From Verrucomicrobiia bacterium (GTDB lineage: Bacteria; Verrucomicrobiota; Verrucomicrobiia; Palsa-1439), in assembly GCA_022072455.1 (NCBI GenBank), contig JAJVHY010000003.1, forward strand, positions 1 through 64,000: 64,000 bases of DNA. Direction: 5' to 3'. Position numbers and translations under genes: made by a program. The notes below the pieces were generated by a model. It was not told the origin of the DNA and did no database searches. It saw only the letters and a list, made by a program, of their open reading frames with translations. Of the stretch, positions 27,063 to 36,593 are shown one piece after another (position 1 is the first letter of the stretch; the number at the start of each line of letters is the position of its first letter).

Positions 27063-28991
27063 ATGGAAGGTTCATCTTCACGGAGTGATTGGCTGGCTGG
27101 TTTGGCGGCGGCGGCCGTGGTTGGGCTGTTTGGTTTGATGTTGGCCGGTTTTTTTGTGCCGGCCTACGACGGCACGGATGAGAATGGCTACCTCTGCGCG
27201 GCCCGGCGGCTGGCGTTGACCGGCGCGGCGACCAAACACACGACCCATCCGCTCGAATTCGTCAGCGGGAACGTTGTGCAAACTGGTGACTCGGTGTTTT
27301 ATCCGAAGTATCCCTTGGGATACCCGTGGCTGGCCGCGTTGGCGTACCGGCTTGGTGGGGAATCGGCCGCGTTTTGGGTGAATCCGCTTCTCGCGACGTT
27401 GGCAGTGGCTGGAATTTTTCTGTTGGCGCGGGCAATGGTGGGCGCGCTGGCTGGGGTGCTGGCGGCGTTGGTGTTGGCGACGAATTCGTTGCACGCGGGA
27501 TTTGGGTTGTCGGCGTTGAGCCATTCAGGGGCCATTTGTTTCGCGATTTGGGGGATGTTTTACCTCTGGCGTTGGACGCAAAGCGGTGGCTGGTGGAACG
27601 CTTTCGCCGCCGGCGGGTTCACGGCCTACACGTACACGATCCGGTATTCGGAGGCGTTGCTGGTGGTGCCGGTGGTGGCGATGGTTTTGTGGCGGTATTT
27701 CAACCGGGCAGAAGGGGCAACCCCCACGGCACGGTTGTTGGCGGGGCGTCGGTGGCGCTGGGAAGTCGGCGGGATGGCGCTCGGGGCGGCGCTGTTGCTC
27801 GCGCCGTTGTGGGCGTATCATTGGAGTGCGTTCGGCGCACCGTGGAGGAATGGGTATGATCTGTGTGGGGAATCGACCGGTTTCGCGTGGAAGTGGTTTC
27901 AGGAGAATTGGTGGTTGATGTTGACGAGGTTGAACGCGCCGGGATTGCTGTTGATTTTCCCGCTCGGATTGGCTGGGTTGGCGTATCTGACGGCCCATGA
28001 TCGAAAGCGCGCGCTCTTGCTGGGATTGTGGTTGGTGCCGACCTTGTTGTTGTACTCGGCGTATTACTGGGCGCCGCAGGGTGAGGGGCGAAGCTATGTC
28101 CGGTTTTTTGTGAGCGTGTTTCCGCCGTTGATTGTGTGTGCGCTGGCGTTGTTGTGCGAGGCGGTCAAGCCGCGGCCGGGTTGGTCGCTGGCGTTAGGAG
28201 GATTCTTTGCGGTGGTGACGACGTACAATTTGCGGAGCACGTTGACGGATTTGGAGGTTCAGATGCAACGGTTGCAGCACATCCGCCGGTCATGGGATAT
28301 GGTGCAGCGGCATATGCCGGCGGGTTCGATTCTTTTGGCGGCGCGCGGGGGATTGAATCATCTCGAATTTGCCGGTGATTATGAGTTGTATGCGTTGGAG
28401 ACGTTTGACCGGAATGCCATTCAGAGCAGTCTCAAAATCTTGAACCATAACGACCCGCACCCCCTGCAGCGCCGCAAGGCGCAGGAACTCGCGCGAACAG
28501 TCGGCGCGCTGACGGACGGGCAGTTGGCCAATCTGCAACGCTCGTTGCTGGCCAGCAATGTCGCCAGTGGCCGCAGGGTGGCGGTGGTTTGTCCGCCCGA
28601 TCAACTGCGCAGCGTGCGCGGCCGGTTGGGTGAGGCGTTCATTTATGAGCCGATGACCGAATGGTTACAGACCAGTTTTGGCAAGACCGGTGAGGTGCGC
28701 GTGTCCGCCATGCGGTTGTATCAGTTGCAGGCCCGCCCACCGGGGATGCCGAGCGGGGAGAGTTTGGCGGCGTTGGAGGAAAAGGCTGATCAACTTGAGT
28801 TTCAGATGAAAGTCTTGCGGGCCGACTTCGCCACCGCCTATCCTGGCGCCCAAAAGAGTTTGGATGAAATCCGAAACTCCGAACAACAACTGCGCGAGTT
28901 GCGCGAGAAAATCAAACGCCAGGCCGGCCGCAAGCCTCCTGCACCGGCCACGAATCTTGCCGGCCGCGCTGAATTGAGAACGACCCGATGA
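27063..28991 (+). CDS. GT-C fold membrane glycosyltransferase (GT39/ArnT-like) with coiled-coil C-terminus
   Basis: 642 aa. About ten membrane helices between residues 12 and 395; the first loop carries the acidic pair in [10 protein letters not shown] expected for catalysis in polyprenyl-phosphate sugar transferases of this superfamily. The last 250 residues are soluble, ending in a coiled coil (about 560-625, [18 protein letters not shown]) and a basic tail, unusual for the family. Its stop overlaps the ATG of the prepilin gene (ATGA), and an anchored unknown protein follows, so the three form an operon. Glycosylation of a surface or pilin-like protein is a possible role, inferred from context only. 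Confidence 0.78.
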   Translation: MEGSSSRSDWLAGLAAAAVVGLFGLMLAGFFVPAYDGTDENGYLCAARRLALTGAATKHTTHPLEFVSGNVVQTGDSVFYPKYPLGYPWLAALAYRLGGESAAFWVNPLLATLAVAGIFLLARAMVGALAGVLAALVLATNSLHAGFGLSALSHSGAICFAIWGMFYLWRWTQSGGWWNAFAAGGFTAYTYTIRYSEALLVVPVVAMVLWRYFNRAEGATPTARLLAGRRWRWEVGGMALGAALLLAPLWAYHWSAFGAPWRNGYDLCGESTGFAWKWFQENWWLMLTRLNAPGLLLIFPLGLAGLAYLTAHDRKRALLLGLWLVPTLLLYSAYYWAPQGEGRSYVRFFVSVFPPLIVCALALLCEAVKPRPGWSLALGGFFAVVTTYNLRSTLTDLEVQMQRLQHIRRSWDMVQRHMPAGSILLAARGGLNHLEFAGDYELYALETFDRNAIQSSLKILNHNDPHPLQRRKAQELARTVGALTDGQLANLQRSLLASNVASGRRVAVVCPPDQLRSVRGRLGEAFIYEPMTEWLQTSFGKTGEVRVSAMRLYQLQARPPGMPSGESLAALEEKADQLEFQMKVLRADFATAYPGAQKSLDEIRNSEQQLRELREKIKRQAGRKPPAPATNLAGRAELRTTR

Positions 28992-29662
28992 AACGCCGTG
29001 GTTTTACTTTGATCGAATTATTGGTGGTCATCACCATCATCGCCATTCTGGCCGCTTTGCTGTCGCCGGCCCTCGCGTCGGCGCGGCGCAAGGCGCGCAG
29101 CACCGATTGCCTGAACAATCTCAAGCAACTCGGCCTCGCTACGCTGTCGTACTGGGACGATCACGCGGGGCAACTCGCGGGACTCAGCGGCGTGTTTCCA
29201 GCGTGGAATGGTTCTGGGCCCAACGACTGGGCCGCTTGGCCGCGCGAGATCCGTCCTTATGTCGGCTCGCTCAAACCCTTCACTGACATTGGCCGTCCGT
29301 CATGGATGCCGGAGTTGCCGATTGATTACTACTTCAATCTTCTACCAGCGTACGTGGCGGCCGGCAGTACCGGCCAAGTGTTTGCCGTCGATTCAAAAGC
29401 TATCGCCAACGCGTCGGCTTTTATTATCTATAGCGATGATCTGTGGATCCGCGGGCTGACGGATGATCTGGACCCGACCAATGAAAAAGATGACAAAACG
29501 GGCTTTTCGAGCTTATCTTCGTCGAACTACCCGCCGGCGCACGATGGCTACGCGAATTTCGTTTTTGCCGACGGCCATGTCAGTTCGCACTATAAATTTG
29601 ATCTGGGGCAGATGACCTACTGGTATCACAAACTCGCCAATTGGCAGGCCACTTTACCGTAA
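28988..29662 (+). CDS. Prepilin-type protein (H-X9-DG family)
   Basis: 224 aa. A type IV prepilin N-terminus ([19 protein letters not shown]), cleaved before Phe by a prepilin peptidase, gives a hydrophobic assembly helix. [16 protein letters not shown] follows as in the planctomycete/verrucomicrobial pseudopilin family, and near the C-terminus [12 protein letters not shown] is the conserved DGHV-type motif. These pseudopilins occur in large numbers per genome and their individual roles are unknown. The start overlaps the stop of the glycosyltransferase gene (ATGA). Confidence 0.9.
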   Translation: MKRRGFTLIELLVVITIIAILAALLSPALASARRKARSTDCLNNLKQLGLATLSYWDDHAGQLAGLSGVFPAWNGSGPNDWAAWPREIRPYVGSLKPFTDIGRPSWMPELPIDYYFNLLPAYVAAGSTGQVFAVDSKAIANASAFIIYSDDLWIRGLTDDLDPTNEKDDKTGFSSLSSSNYPPAHDGYANFVFADGHVSSHYKFDLGQMTYWYHKLANWQATLP

Positions 29663-29668
29663 CTCACC

Positions 29669-30442
29669 ATGCTGCGCGACAACTGGAAACTTCTCGTCAC
29701 GATTCTCGTCACCCTGATCGTGCTGGCCTTGGCCGGGCTGCGATTCAAGCGCGCGTTCGCGCCCCAGGCACCGGCGGCGTTGAACTACGTGCAACACACC
29801 AGCCCGGGGTTCACCTTCAACGCCGACCTCCGGCGCGCGTGGAAAAGCGTCGCGGCGTTCGTGGCCCAGGCGCAACGCGAGGAAAAAGCCGCGTTGAAGA
29901 AATTGACCCAACTCTCGTTCGTGCATGTGAGCCGACTGCCGAACGAGGCGTTGATTTGGGACTCACTCGAAGCGCGCAATCCTGGTTTCGAAACGCTGCG
30001 GCGGGTGGAACGCTCTGAACCCGGTGCGCCGGCCAAGCTCATTGGCTATTACACTCTGGACGGCCAGCCGCTCACCTACGACACCAAGACCGATCTGCGC
30101 AACCCGCGGCAGACGTTGACCACGGTGACGTTGGCCGCTCCGCTCGGTCCTGGCAAGGCGGAGTTGATTTTCCGTGTCCTCAGCACCACCGCCCGCATCA
30201 CCACCAACACCCCCGGCAAGGGTGTCGTTTCCTTGGGGCGGTTGCCGGCCAATCCGGCGGAACTGCATGCGTTAGGTTTGGCGGTGCCGCAACCAGCCAG
30301 TCTGGCCAAGTATCCCACCATCGGCGCCCGGGTGCAGAACCAGGAGGCGCTGACGACGATCATTTGGTTCAACACTGAACCGGATTCGGCGCCACGGCAG
30401 ATTCAGGTCACGTTCGATTTGAACCGGTCGCTGCACCCTTGA
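29669..30442 (+). CDS. Membrane-anchored protein of unknown function
   Basis: 257 aa. One N-terminal membrane helix (about 8-24) is followed by a 230-residue extracytoplasmic domain with mixed alpha/beta character and no cysteine. A segment near residues 150-215 (VTLAAPLGPGKAELIFRVLS, GKGVVSLGRLPANPAELHAL) looks like a beta-sandwich. I recognise no family. It starts 6 bases after the prepilin and ends 52 bases before ktrB, so it most likely belongs with the glycosyltransferase/prepilin genes. Confidence 0.65.
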   Translation: MLRDNWKLLVTILVTLIVLALAGLRFKRAFAPQAPAALNYVQHTSPGFTFNADLRRAWKSVAAFVAQAQREEKAALKKLTQLSFVHVSRLPNEALIWDSLEARNPGFETLRRVERSEPGAPAKLIGYYTLDGQPLTYDTKTDLRNPRQTLTTVTLAAPLGPGKAELIFRVLSTTARITTNTPGKGVVSLGRLPANPAELHALGLAVPQPASLAKYPTIGARVQNQEALTTIIWFNTEPDSAPRQIQVTFDLNRSLHP

Positions 30443-30494
30443 CTGCATCCGGCGGACGGACAAGAATGCGCGGCATGGGTGCTGAGTGAACGCA

Positions 30495-31922
30495 ATGACC
30501 ATCGCAACGCTTGTCTGGCGGGCGGTGCATCGGCTTTCGCGCGTCGCCCGGCGCTATTCGTGGCGCAATCTGACCGCGCCGCAGCTTTTCGTGGTGTCAT
30601 TCCTGATCTTGATTGGCTTGGGCACGGCCGGGCTGCGGCTCTTGCCGGGATTGTATAACGGGACGCCGTTGTCGTGGTTGGACTCGCTGTTCACCGCCAC
30701 GAGTGCGGTATGTGTGACCGGGTTGACTATTGTCGACACCGCCACATATTTCACAGTTGCCGGCCAGGCGTGGCTGCTCCTGTTGATCCAGTTGGGGGGC
30801 TTGGGGATGTTGTCGTTCACGACACTGATCATCCGCGCTTTCGGCGGCCGTCTCCCGATGCAACACGAGCTGCTGTCGCGGAGCGTCGCGGAGGCGACGC
30901 CGCATTTGGATTACCACAAGGTGCTGCGTGATGCCGTCGTCTTCACTTTCGTCTTTGAAACGGCAGGGGCAACTTTGTTGTACCTGTGTTGGATCCCCCG
31001 GTTGGGGCTGATGGACGCATTGTGGCCGGCTTGGTTTCATTCCATCAGCGCATTTTGCAATGCCGGGTTTTCGACGTTCAGCGATTCGCTGATGCAGTTT
31101 GCGGATTCGCCGGGAACACTGATGGTGGTGATGGTCTTGATCGTGGTGGGGGGAATCGGCTTTTTGACGATCGAAGAAATTCTCGAGTGGGTCCGCGCCC
31201 GCCGGCAAACGCGGGTGTTCCGGTTCTCCATTCATACCCAGCTCGTGTTGGTGATGACGGCGGTCTTGATCGTCGGCGGCTGGGTGGGGTTGACGGTGTT
31301 TGAATGGAACGTGTCGCTGGCGCGGTTTTCGGTTGTGGACCGGTTGCTGAACGGCTTGTTCATGAGCATCACCCCGCGCACTGCCGGGTTTAACACGATT
31401 GATTATGGTCAGGCGACCGACAGCGCCAATTTTCTAACGATCCTCTTGATGTCCATCGGCGGCTCGCCCGGCTCGATTGCCGGCGGATTGAAGACCACGA
31501 CGGTGGCCCTGCTCGGGTTGCTGGCGTGGTCGCGGTTGTGCGGGTATGAAGTCGCGGTGCTGAATGGCCGTACCATACCCGAGGAAACCGTTCAGCGCGC
31601 CGTCGGTTTGTTTGTGCTGATGTTCGGTGTGGTGACGGTCGCGATCTTCGTCTATACCACGACCGAACTCGCGTGGGTGGCGCCGACCACAACTTCCTCG
31701 CACTTTTTACGGGTAATGTTCGAGGCGGCCAGCGCGTTGAACACCGTCGGACTGTCGATGGGCCTGACGCCGGAATTGTCCGAGATGGGCCGGGCGGTGA
31801 CCATTGGGTTGATGATTTTAGGGCGGGTCGGCCCGCTGACGTTTGCCGCCGCGCTGGCCCGCCGGCACGTGATCGCGGTACGGAAATTCCGGTACGCGTA
31901 TGAGGACGTGGCGATTGGCTAA
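30495..31922 (+). CDS. ktrB: KtrB/TrkH-type potassium uptake channel
   Basis: 475 aa from the ATG at 30495 (a GTG three codons earlier is possible). It is the membrane subunit of a Ktr/Trk K+ system, built of four M1-P-M2 repeats. The four filter loops are visible: FTATSAVCVTGL, SAFCNAGFSTF, MSITPRTAGFNT and ASALNTVGLSMG, each with the key Gly. The intramembrane loop before the last repeat, MSIGGSPGSIAGGLKTTT, is the KtrB gate region. It is followed by the regulatory subunit gene after 24 bases, forming a complete ktrBA pair. Confidence 0.94.
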   Translation: MTIATLVWRAVHRLSRVARRYSWRNLTAPQLFVVSFLILIGLGTAGLRLLPGLYNGTPLSWLDSLFTATSAVCVTGLTIVDTATYFTVAGQAWLLLLIQLGGLGMLSFTTLIIRAFGGRLPMQHELLSRSVAEATPHLDYHKVLRDAVVFTFVFETAGATLLYLCWIPRLGLMDALWPAWFHSISAFCNAGFSTFSDSLMQFADSPGTLMVVMVLIVVGGIGFLTIEEILEWVRARRQTRVFRFSIHTQLVLVMTAVLIVGGWVGLTVFEWNVSLARFSVVDRLLNGLFMSITPRTAGFNTIDYGQATDSANFLTILLMSIGGSPGSIAGGLKTTTVALLGLLAWSRLCGYEVAVLNGRTIPEETVQRAVGLFVLMFGVVTVAIFVYTTTELAWVAPTTTSSHFLRVMFEAASALNTVGLSMGLTPELSEMGRAVTIGLMILGRVGPLTFAAALARRHVIAVRKFRYAYEDVAIG

Positions 31923-31946
31923 CGGACGAAACAGGAGACAGACAGA

Positions 31947-32606
31947 ATGAAACGCTTTGTCGTTGTGGGACTCGGTATTTTTGGTTCAACCATTGCCGAG
32001 GCGTTGCACGAGACGGGTGATGAAGTGCTGGCCGTTGACATGGCCGGCAAGGCGGTGGATCGCTTGGCCCGGCACGCCACGCGCGCCGCCGTTGGCGACG
32101 CCCGTGAAGTCGAAACACTGGAACGCCTGGGCGCCAAAGACGCCGATGCCGCCATTGTGAGCACCGGTGACGACATCAGCGCCAGCATTCTCGCGGTGAT
32201 GGCTTTGCAGGACCTCGGCGTGAAGGACATCTACGTGAAAGTGATTTCTGCTGACCACGCGCGGGTGATGAAAAAAATCGGTGTCACTCTGACCGTTTTC
32301 CCCGAGCATGATTCGGCCAACAACCTCGCCAACCTCGTCACCCACAGCAAATCGCTTTTGAACTACATCCGGCTGGGCGAAGGGTTCGGCGTCCAGGAAA
32401 TGGCCGTCCCGGCGGCGTGGGAAGGCAAGCCCCTGCGCGACCTCGAACTCCGGCAACGGTTCGGCGTTTCGGTGGTGGCGGTGCGGGATGTTCTGACCGA
32501 TCAGATTGTGACGATCCCGGCCCCCGATGCGGAACTCAAAGTCTCCGACGCCCTGTTGGTGGCCGGCCGCGACGAAGACCTCGCCCGCGTTGCCGGTTTG
32601 AAGTGA
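31947..32606 (+). CDS. ktrA: KtrA/TrkA-type regulatory subunit (RCK)
   Basis: 219 aa. RCK_N domain (1-130) with the NAD/ATP-binding VVGLGIFGSTIAEAL, the acidic end of strand two in VLAVDM, and VGDAREVETLERLG. An RCK_C (TrkA_C) domain follows (about 140-219), ending DALLVAGRDEDLARV. It forms an octameric ring that gates KtrB with nucleotides; in Firmicutes the RCK_C domain is the c-di-AMP site, relevant because dacA lies 6 kb downstream. A clear AGGAG site precedes the ATG. Confidence 0.94.
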   Translation: MKRFVVVGLGIFGSTIAEALHETGDEVLAVDMAGKAVDRLARHATRAAVGDAREVETLERLGAKDADAAIVSTGDDISASILAVMALQDLGVKDIYVKVISADHARVMKKIGVTLTVFPEHDSANNLANLVTHSKSLLNYIRLGEGFGVQEMAVPAAWEGKPLRDLELRQRFGVSVVAVRDVLTDQIVTIPAPDAELKVSDALLVAGRDEDLARVAGLK

Positions 32607-32640
32607 CGCCGTCAATGGCCTTTGTTAGATTGCCGGGACG

Positions 32641-33894
32641 ATGAATGTACGTGTCCGCTTTGCGCCGAGTCCCACCGGTTTTCTGCACATTGGCAGTGTG
32701 CGCACCGCCCTGTTCAACTGGCTCTATGCCCGGCATACCGGCGGGACGTTTGTGCTGCGCATTGAGGATACCGACACCGCGCGCAATACCGAGCAATCGT
32801 TGCGCACGATTCTCGACGGTCTCGCGTGGCTGGGGTTGACTCATGACGAAGGGCCGTATTTTCAATCGCAGCGCGCCGCTATTTACCGGCAGCGAGTCAA
32901 ACAGCTTGTGGACGCCGGTATGGCGTACGAACGCGAGGGCGCGATCCGGTTCAAGATGACGCGCGAGCCGATCGTGATGAACGACCTCATCGCCGGCAAG
33001 GTGACGCGGGAACTCGGCGACCGGGAAGTCAACGATCCCGATTTCGTGATCGTTCGTAGCGATGGCAATCCGGTCTTTCATTTCGTCAACGTCGTGGATG
33101 ACCTGGAGATGAAAATCACGCACGTCATTCGCGGTGAAGATCATCTTTCCAACACGCCGAAACACATCGCGTTGTTCCGCGCGTTCGGCGTCGAACCGCC
33201 AAAGTACGCGCACATTCCGATGATCTTGAACAAAGACGGCACCAAGATGAGCAAGAGCGATCCCGACCCGGTCAAAGCCCGGCTCGCATCGCTGACTGGG
33301 TACATCGAGGACGGTTACTTGCCGGAGGCGGTGCGGAATTATTTATGTCTGCTCGGTTGGTCGCCAAAGGACGACCGGCAAGTCCTGCCCATCGAGGAAG
33401 TCATCCAGAAGTTTGATCTCCCGCAAGTCCTGCGCAGCAATGCGAAATTTGATGCGGCGAAATTGGAGTGGATGAACGGCCAGTACATCAACAGGCTGAC
33501 CGGCGAGGAACTCGACCGGCGGGTTACCGGGATTCCGGGCGCTGACGTGGCGTATCGGCGCAGGGTGTTGGAGTTGTTGAAATCAAAGGTGACGTTGTTG
33601 AAGCAGTTCCCGGAACGGACGAAATATTTCTTCACCGATGATTTTCCTGTCGAACCGGTGGATGCGGCGCTGTTAGGCAAACTCGCGGACCGGTATGCAT
33701 GTGTGCCGACCTGGGACGCGGCGAGTCTGGAGGCGGGGTTGAAGGCGCTGGCGACTGAGTTGGGCGTGAAGACGGGGCAGTTGATTCACCCCTGCCGGAT
33801 GGCGGTGTCGGGGCAGACAGTGGGACCGTCGCTGTATCACATGTTGGAAGTGTTGGGGCGCGACCGGGTGTTGGCGCGCTTGCGGAAAACATGA
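32641..33894 (+). CDS. gltX: Glutamyl-tRNA synthetase
   Basis: 417 aa class I synthetase. RFAPSPTGFLHIGSVRTAL contains the HIGH-equivalent HIGS, LRIEDTDTARN follows, and NKDGTKMSKSDPDPVKA holds the KMSK loop near residue 200. The C-terminal anticodon-binding domain ends VLGRDRVLARLRKT. It is shorter than the usual 460-490 aa, mainly before the KMSK loop, where the zinc-binding Cys cluster seen in some GluRS is absent. Whether it also charges tRNA-Gln cannot be told. Its stop overlaps pgsA (ATGA). Confidence 0.95.
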   Translation: MNVRVRFAPSPTGFLHIGSVRTALFNWLYARHTGGTFVLRIEDTDTARNTEQSLRTILDGLAWLGLTHDEGPYFQSQRAAIYRQRVKQLVDAGMAYEREGAIRFKMTREPIVMNDLIAGKVTRELGDREVNDPDFVIVRSDGNPVFHFVNVVDDLEMKITHVIRGEDHLSNTPKHIALFRAFGVEPPKYAHIPMILNKDGTKMSKSDPDPVKARLASLTGYIEDGYLPEAVRNYLCLLGWSPKDDRQVLPIEEVIQKFDLPQVLRSNAKFDAAKLEWMNGQYINRLTGEELDRRVTGIPGADVAYRRRVLELLKSKVTLLKQFPERTKYFFTDDFPVEPVDAALLGKLADRYACVPTWDAASLEAGLKALATELGVKTGQLIHPCRMAVSGQTVGPSLYHMLEVLGRDRVLARLRKT

Positions 33895-34481
33895 CAACCG
33901 CCAATAAAGTCACAGTCGTTCGCATCCTGCTGATCCCGGTGTTCATCTGGTTCACGCTGGATTACATCCGCAATTTTCAACGCGATCAGACTCGCGAATG
34001 GGAACGGATCATGGCGTGCCTGATTTTTGCGGTGGCCGCCATCTCGGACGGCATTGATGGCTACATCGCGCGCCGGTACAAACAGAAGAGCGAACTCGGC
34101 GCGTTCCTCGATCCCTTGGCGGACAAGGCGTTGTTAGTGTCGGCGATGATTTTATTGAGTGTGCGGTTCAAGGACGGCTCGCCGTTCGCGCTGTTGCCGT
34201 TGTGGTTTCCGATTTTGGTCATCAGTCGCGATTTGATGCTGTTGACCGGCACGGTGCTGATCCACATGCTCGCCGGCAAGATGACGCCGCGACCGCGGTT
34301 CGTCGGGAAGTGCGCCACGCTCTTTCAGATGATCACATTGGGCTGGGTGTTGTTGAAGATCGAGTACCCGCCGTATGAATGGCCGTTGTATGCAGCGGGG
34401 TTCTTCACGTTGGTCTCCGGCATCTGGTATATCTTCGATGGCGTGAAACAGCTTGGCGCGCACGAAGCGAAAAAATCTTAG
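33891..34481 (+). CDS. pgsA: CDP-diacylglycerol--glycerol-3-phosphate phosphatidyltransferase (PgsA-like)
   Basis: 196 aa membrane enzyme with several hydrophobic helices. The CDP-alcohol phosphotransferase motif is complete: DGYIARRYKQKSELGAFLDP then LADK, i.e. DG-x2-AR-x8-G-x3-D-x3-D. It makes phosphatidylglycerophosphate, the precursor of phosphatidylglycerol, at the inner membrane. It begins in the gltX stop (ATGA) and ends before the cobalamin riboswitch. Other CDP-alcohol transferases share the motif, so the alcohol is inferred from size and hydrophobic pattern (TANKVTVVRILLIPVFIW start). Confidence 0.88.
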   Translation: MTTANKVTVVRILLIPVFIWFTLDYIRNFQRDQTREWERIMACLIFAVAAISDGIDGYIARRYKQKSELGAFLDPLADKALLVSAMILLSVRFKDGSPFALLPLWFPILVISRDLMLLTGTVLIHMLAGKMTPRPRFVGKCATLFQMITLGWVLLKIEYPPYEWPLYAAGFFTLVSGIWYIFDGVKQLGAHEAKKS

Positions 34482-34514
34482 CTTGCCGGCGGGGGCCGGC
34501 TTGGTATGGTTGCG

Positions 34515-34660
34515 CCAGTTCTTTGTGAACCATGTGTCGGCGCAGGGAAGGCCGTGAAATTCGGCCACAGTGGCGCTGCTGTAACTGGATACGAAAGCCC
34601 AACAGCCACCCAAACGGGGAAGGCGGGCCGGTAGGTTCGAAGCCAGAAGTCAGAACAACG
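34515..34660 (+). ncRNA. Cobalamin (B12) riboswitch
   Basis: Conserved blocks in the correct order: AGGGAAGGC at 34544, GTGAAATTC at 34554, CTGCTGTAACTGG at 34575, GCCACC at 34605, GGGGAAGGC at 34616, and the B12-box-like GAAGCCAGAAGTCAGAAC at 34639-34656. GTTCT at 34518-34522 can pair with AGAAC at 34652-34656 to close the structure. It lies in the leader of the PEP-CTERM gene, whose AAAGGAG ribosome site is about 40 bases downstream. I see no clear terminator, so control is probably at translation initiation. Confidence 0.88.
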
Positions 34661-34706
34661 GTCGACGCATGTCAGTAATCAACCCTTCGTACCAAAGGAG
34701 TCTGTC

Positions 34707-35666
34707 ATGTTGCGTCAACGTATCTTCGCCTGCGCGCTCGCGCTGGTCGTCCCGTCGGTTGCCAGTTTTGCTCTCACGGAAGATTTTTCTTCCGACCCAT
34801 TCGTCAATTGGTCGTTCGGCATTGGCGGCGCCGATCCCGGCACCAACCGGTTTGATTGGAATGCCGGTGCCGCTCCCACTTACGTCGGGGATCCGACCGG
34901 TGAGTTAAATCTCCACCTGAATTCGTCTCTGCCCACCGTGCGACTTGACCGACCGTTGGGGGTGACGGTGACCGACACCGACAGCTTCTCCTTGACGACG
35001 CGGTTTTCGTATTCGTTGACGAGCGCGCCGGGGGATCAGTTTATGCAAATCTCGTTCGGGCTGGTGAACAGCACGCTGACCGGGGGCGATCGCACGGGAT
35101 CGCTGTTGAACTTCGGGAGTGACAATGTTTTTCATACTCTCGAGTTCAACTACTTTCCGAACGTCTCGACCTTTTTCGTCACAGGACCGACTTTGACGCC
35201 GACGGTGTTTGGCGCACAAAAGGGCAGCGGCGATGCGTTTGCCAATTTTGCGACCAGTTTCTACGGTGACAGCGATCTCGGCGATAATACAGTCGGGATT
35301 ACCGAGCTGCCCCAAAATCAGACGCTCGAAGCCGGCTTGGCATACAATGGTGCGACCAAAGTTCTCACGCTCAGTTTGAGCCGGGTCGAGGCAGATGGCT
35401 CAACCACGTTGCTCGTGACGGAGGTGCCGCCGGTGGATTTGGTTGCGGCCGGTTATGATACCAACTTTCCGTTCGTGGTGAATTCGCTGGCCATCATGGC
35501 CTACCAAGACGGTTTTACCAGCAGCGGGGATCCATCCTTGGTGGCGGATTTGACGTTTCAGAAGTTTGATTTTGCGGTGGTGCCGGAGCCGACGACCAGC
35601 TTGCTCGTGCTGGGCAGCTTAGGTCTGTTGATCTGTGGCCGGCGCTTCCGCCAGAAGCTGTCGTGA
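34707..35666 (+). CDS. PEP-CTERM surface protein under B12 riboswitch
   Basis: 319 aa. Signal peptide (about 1-24), then a beta-rich domain resembling a lectin-like jelly roll (strand pattern around [14 protein letters not shown] and [14 protein letters not shown]-like segments). The PEP-CTERM sorting tail has [18 protein letters not shown] followed by CGRRFRQK: the PEP motif, a helix and basic residues. Such proteins are sorted to the envelope or exopolysaccharide by an exosortase. The gene follows a cobalamin riboswitch, so it should be repressed when B12 is plentiful. That suggests a role in corrinoid capture or in a B12-dependent lifestyle; this is inference. It overlaps the next prepilin gene (GTGA). 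Confidence 0.85.
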   Translation: MLRQRIFACALALVVPSVASFALTEDFSSDPFVNWSFGIGGADPGTNRFDWNAGAAPTYVGDPTGELNLHLNSSLPTVRLDRPLGVTVTDTDSFSLTTRFSYSLTSAPGDQFMQISFGLVNSTLTGGDRTGSLLNFGSDNVFHTLEFNYFPNVSTFFVTGPTLTPTVFGAQKGSGDAFANFATSFYGDSDLGDNTVGITELPQNQTLEAGLAYNGATKVLTLSLSRVEADGSTTLLVTEVPPVDLVAAGYDTNFPFVVNSLAIMAYQDGFTSSGDPSLVADLTFQKFDFAVVPEPTTSLLVLGSLGLLICGRRFRQKLS

Positions 35667-36412
35667 AAAAACGGGCGTTTACGCTGATCGAGCTGTTGGT
35701 CGTCGTCGGCATCGTGGGACTGTTGAGCGGCTTGTTGTTACCGGCCCTCAAACAGTCCCGCGAAGCCGCGCGAAGCGCCGCTTGTTCCTCAAACCTGCGG
35801 CAGATGGGGCTGGCGATGACGATGTACTTGGATGATTACCAGCGCTACTTTGCATACTTCACGACGGTGGGGAGCGCCCGGCTGTGGTATTTTGGTCTGG
35901 AGTCGCCCTACAATCCAGCCGGAGCACCCGGCGCAAGGGCGATTGATCTGACAAAGGCCAAGCTCTATCCCTACATCAACTCCCTGCACGGCGTCGAAAT
36001 CTGTCCGAGCTACGATTACCGGTCGCCGTTGTGGCGGAAAAAATTCGACCAGATCACAGCGGGGTACGGTTACAATCTCTACGGGCTGACCACCAATAAC
36101 GTCGGCAAACTCCCCGGCGAAATCACCAAGCCGGCGCAGATCCTGTGTTTTGCGGATGCCGCCCAGATCAACACCTTCCAGGCACCGGCCTCCAGTCTCA
36201 ACCCGATGATCGAAGAGTTCTATTTCATCAGTTTCAAGAGCGGCACCGACTTGCCCAATACCCACTTCCGCCACAATGAACGCGCCAACGCGCTCTTTGT
36301 GGACGGTCACGTCGCCGCCCGCGCGATGGCCCCGGGGACACAAGATAGTCGCATCCCTGCCGCAAAAATTGGCCGCTTCAATCCCGATGGTGACACCAGC
36401 CTATTCTGGTAG
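35663..36412 (+). CDS. Prepilin-type protein (H-X9-DG family) in the B12 riboswitch operon
   Basis: 249 aa starting at a GTG that overlaps the PEP-CTERM stop. N-terminus [20 protein letters not shown] with the prepilin cleavage site. [20 protein letters not shown] is the family block after the helix, and [20 protein letters not shown] gives the H-x(n)-DGHV motif. Because translation is coupled to the riboswitch-controlled gene, this pseudopilin should share B12 control. Its end overlaps the DUF1289 gene in another frame. Confidence 0.9.
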   Translation: MKKRAFTLIELLVVVGIVGLLSGLLLPALKQSREAARSAACSSNLRQMGLAMTMYLDDYQRYFAYFTTVGSARLWYFGLESPYNPAGAPGARAIDLTKAKLYPYINSLHGVEICPSYDYRSPLWRKKFDQITAGYGYNLYGLTTNNVGKLPGEITKPAQILCFADAAQINTFQAPASSLNPMIEEFYFISFKSGTDLPNTHFRHNERANALFVDGHVAARAMAPGTQDSRIPAAKIGRFNPDGDTSLFW

Positions 36413-36593
36413 TCCGGTCCAGTCGCCGTGCCGAAACATCTGTCAGATGGACGCGGCGGACCAGTTTTGTCGAGGCTGTGATCGCACTCGGGACGAAATT
36501 GCGGCGTGGCCAGGAATGACCGCCGCCGAAAAGACGGCAGTGCTGCAACAGGTGCAGCTTAGGCGCCGATTGTTTCGCGAATCCGCCCGGTAA
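36387..36593 (+). CDS. DUF1289 protein (Cys-rich, Fe-S-like)
   Basis: 68 aa. [20 protein letters not shown] is the hallmark four-Cys arrangement (CxxxC...CxxC), followed by [17 protein letters not shown], both typical of DUF1289. The domain probably binds a metal or Fe-S cluster; its role is unknown. The ATG at 36387 is the last sensible start before the motif, and it overlaps the end of the prepilin gene by 26 bases, so it may be read from the same riboswitch transcript. Its 3-prime end overlaps glmM antisense by 35 bases. Confidence 0.82.
   Translation: MVTPAYSGSPVQSPCRNICQMDAADQFCRGCDRTRDEIAAWPGMTAAEKTAVLQQVQLRRRLFRESAR

Noticed and set aside
26887-27081. A 64-codon reverse-strand gene before the GT-C gene
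   Set aside because: No ribosome site, no similarity, overlaps the start of a real gene, and its sequence includes a hairpin.
30442-30495. A c-di-AMP (ydaO) riboswitch ahead of ktrB
   Set aside because: The gap is only about 50 bases and lacks the conserved blocks; none was seen before kdp either.
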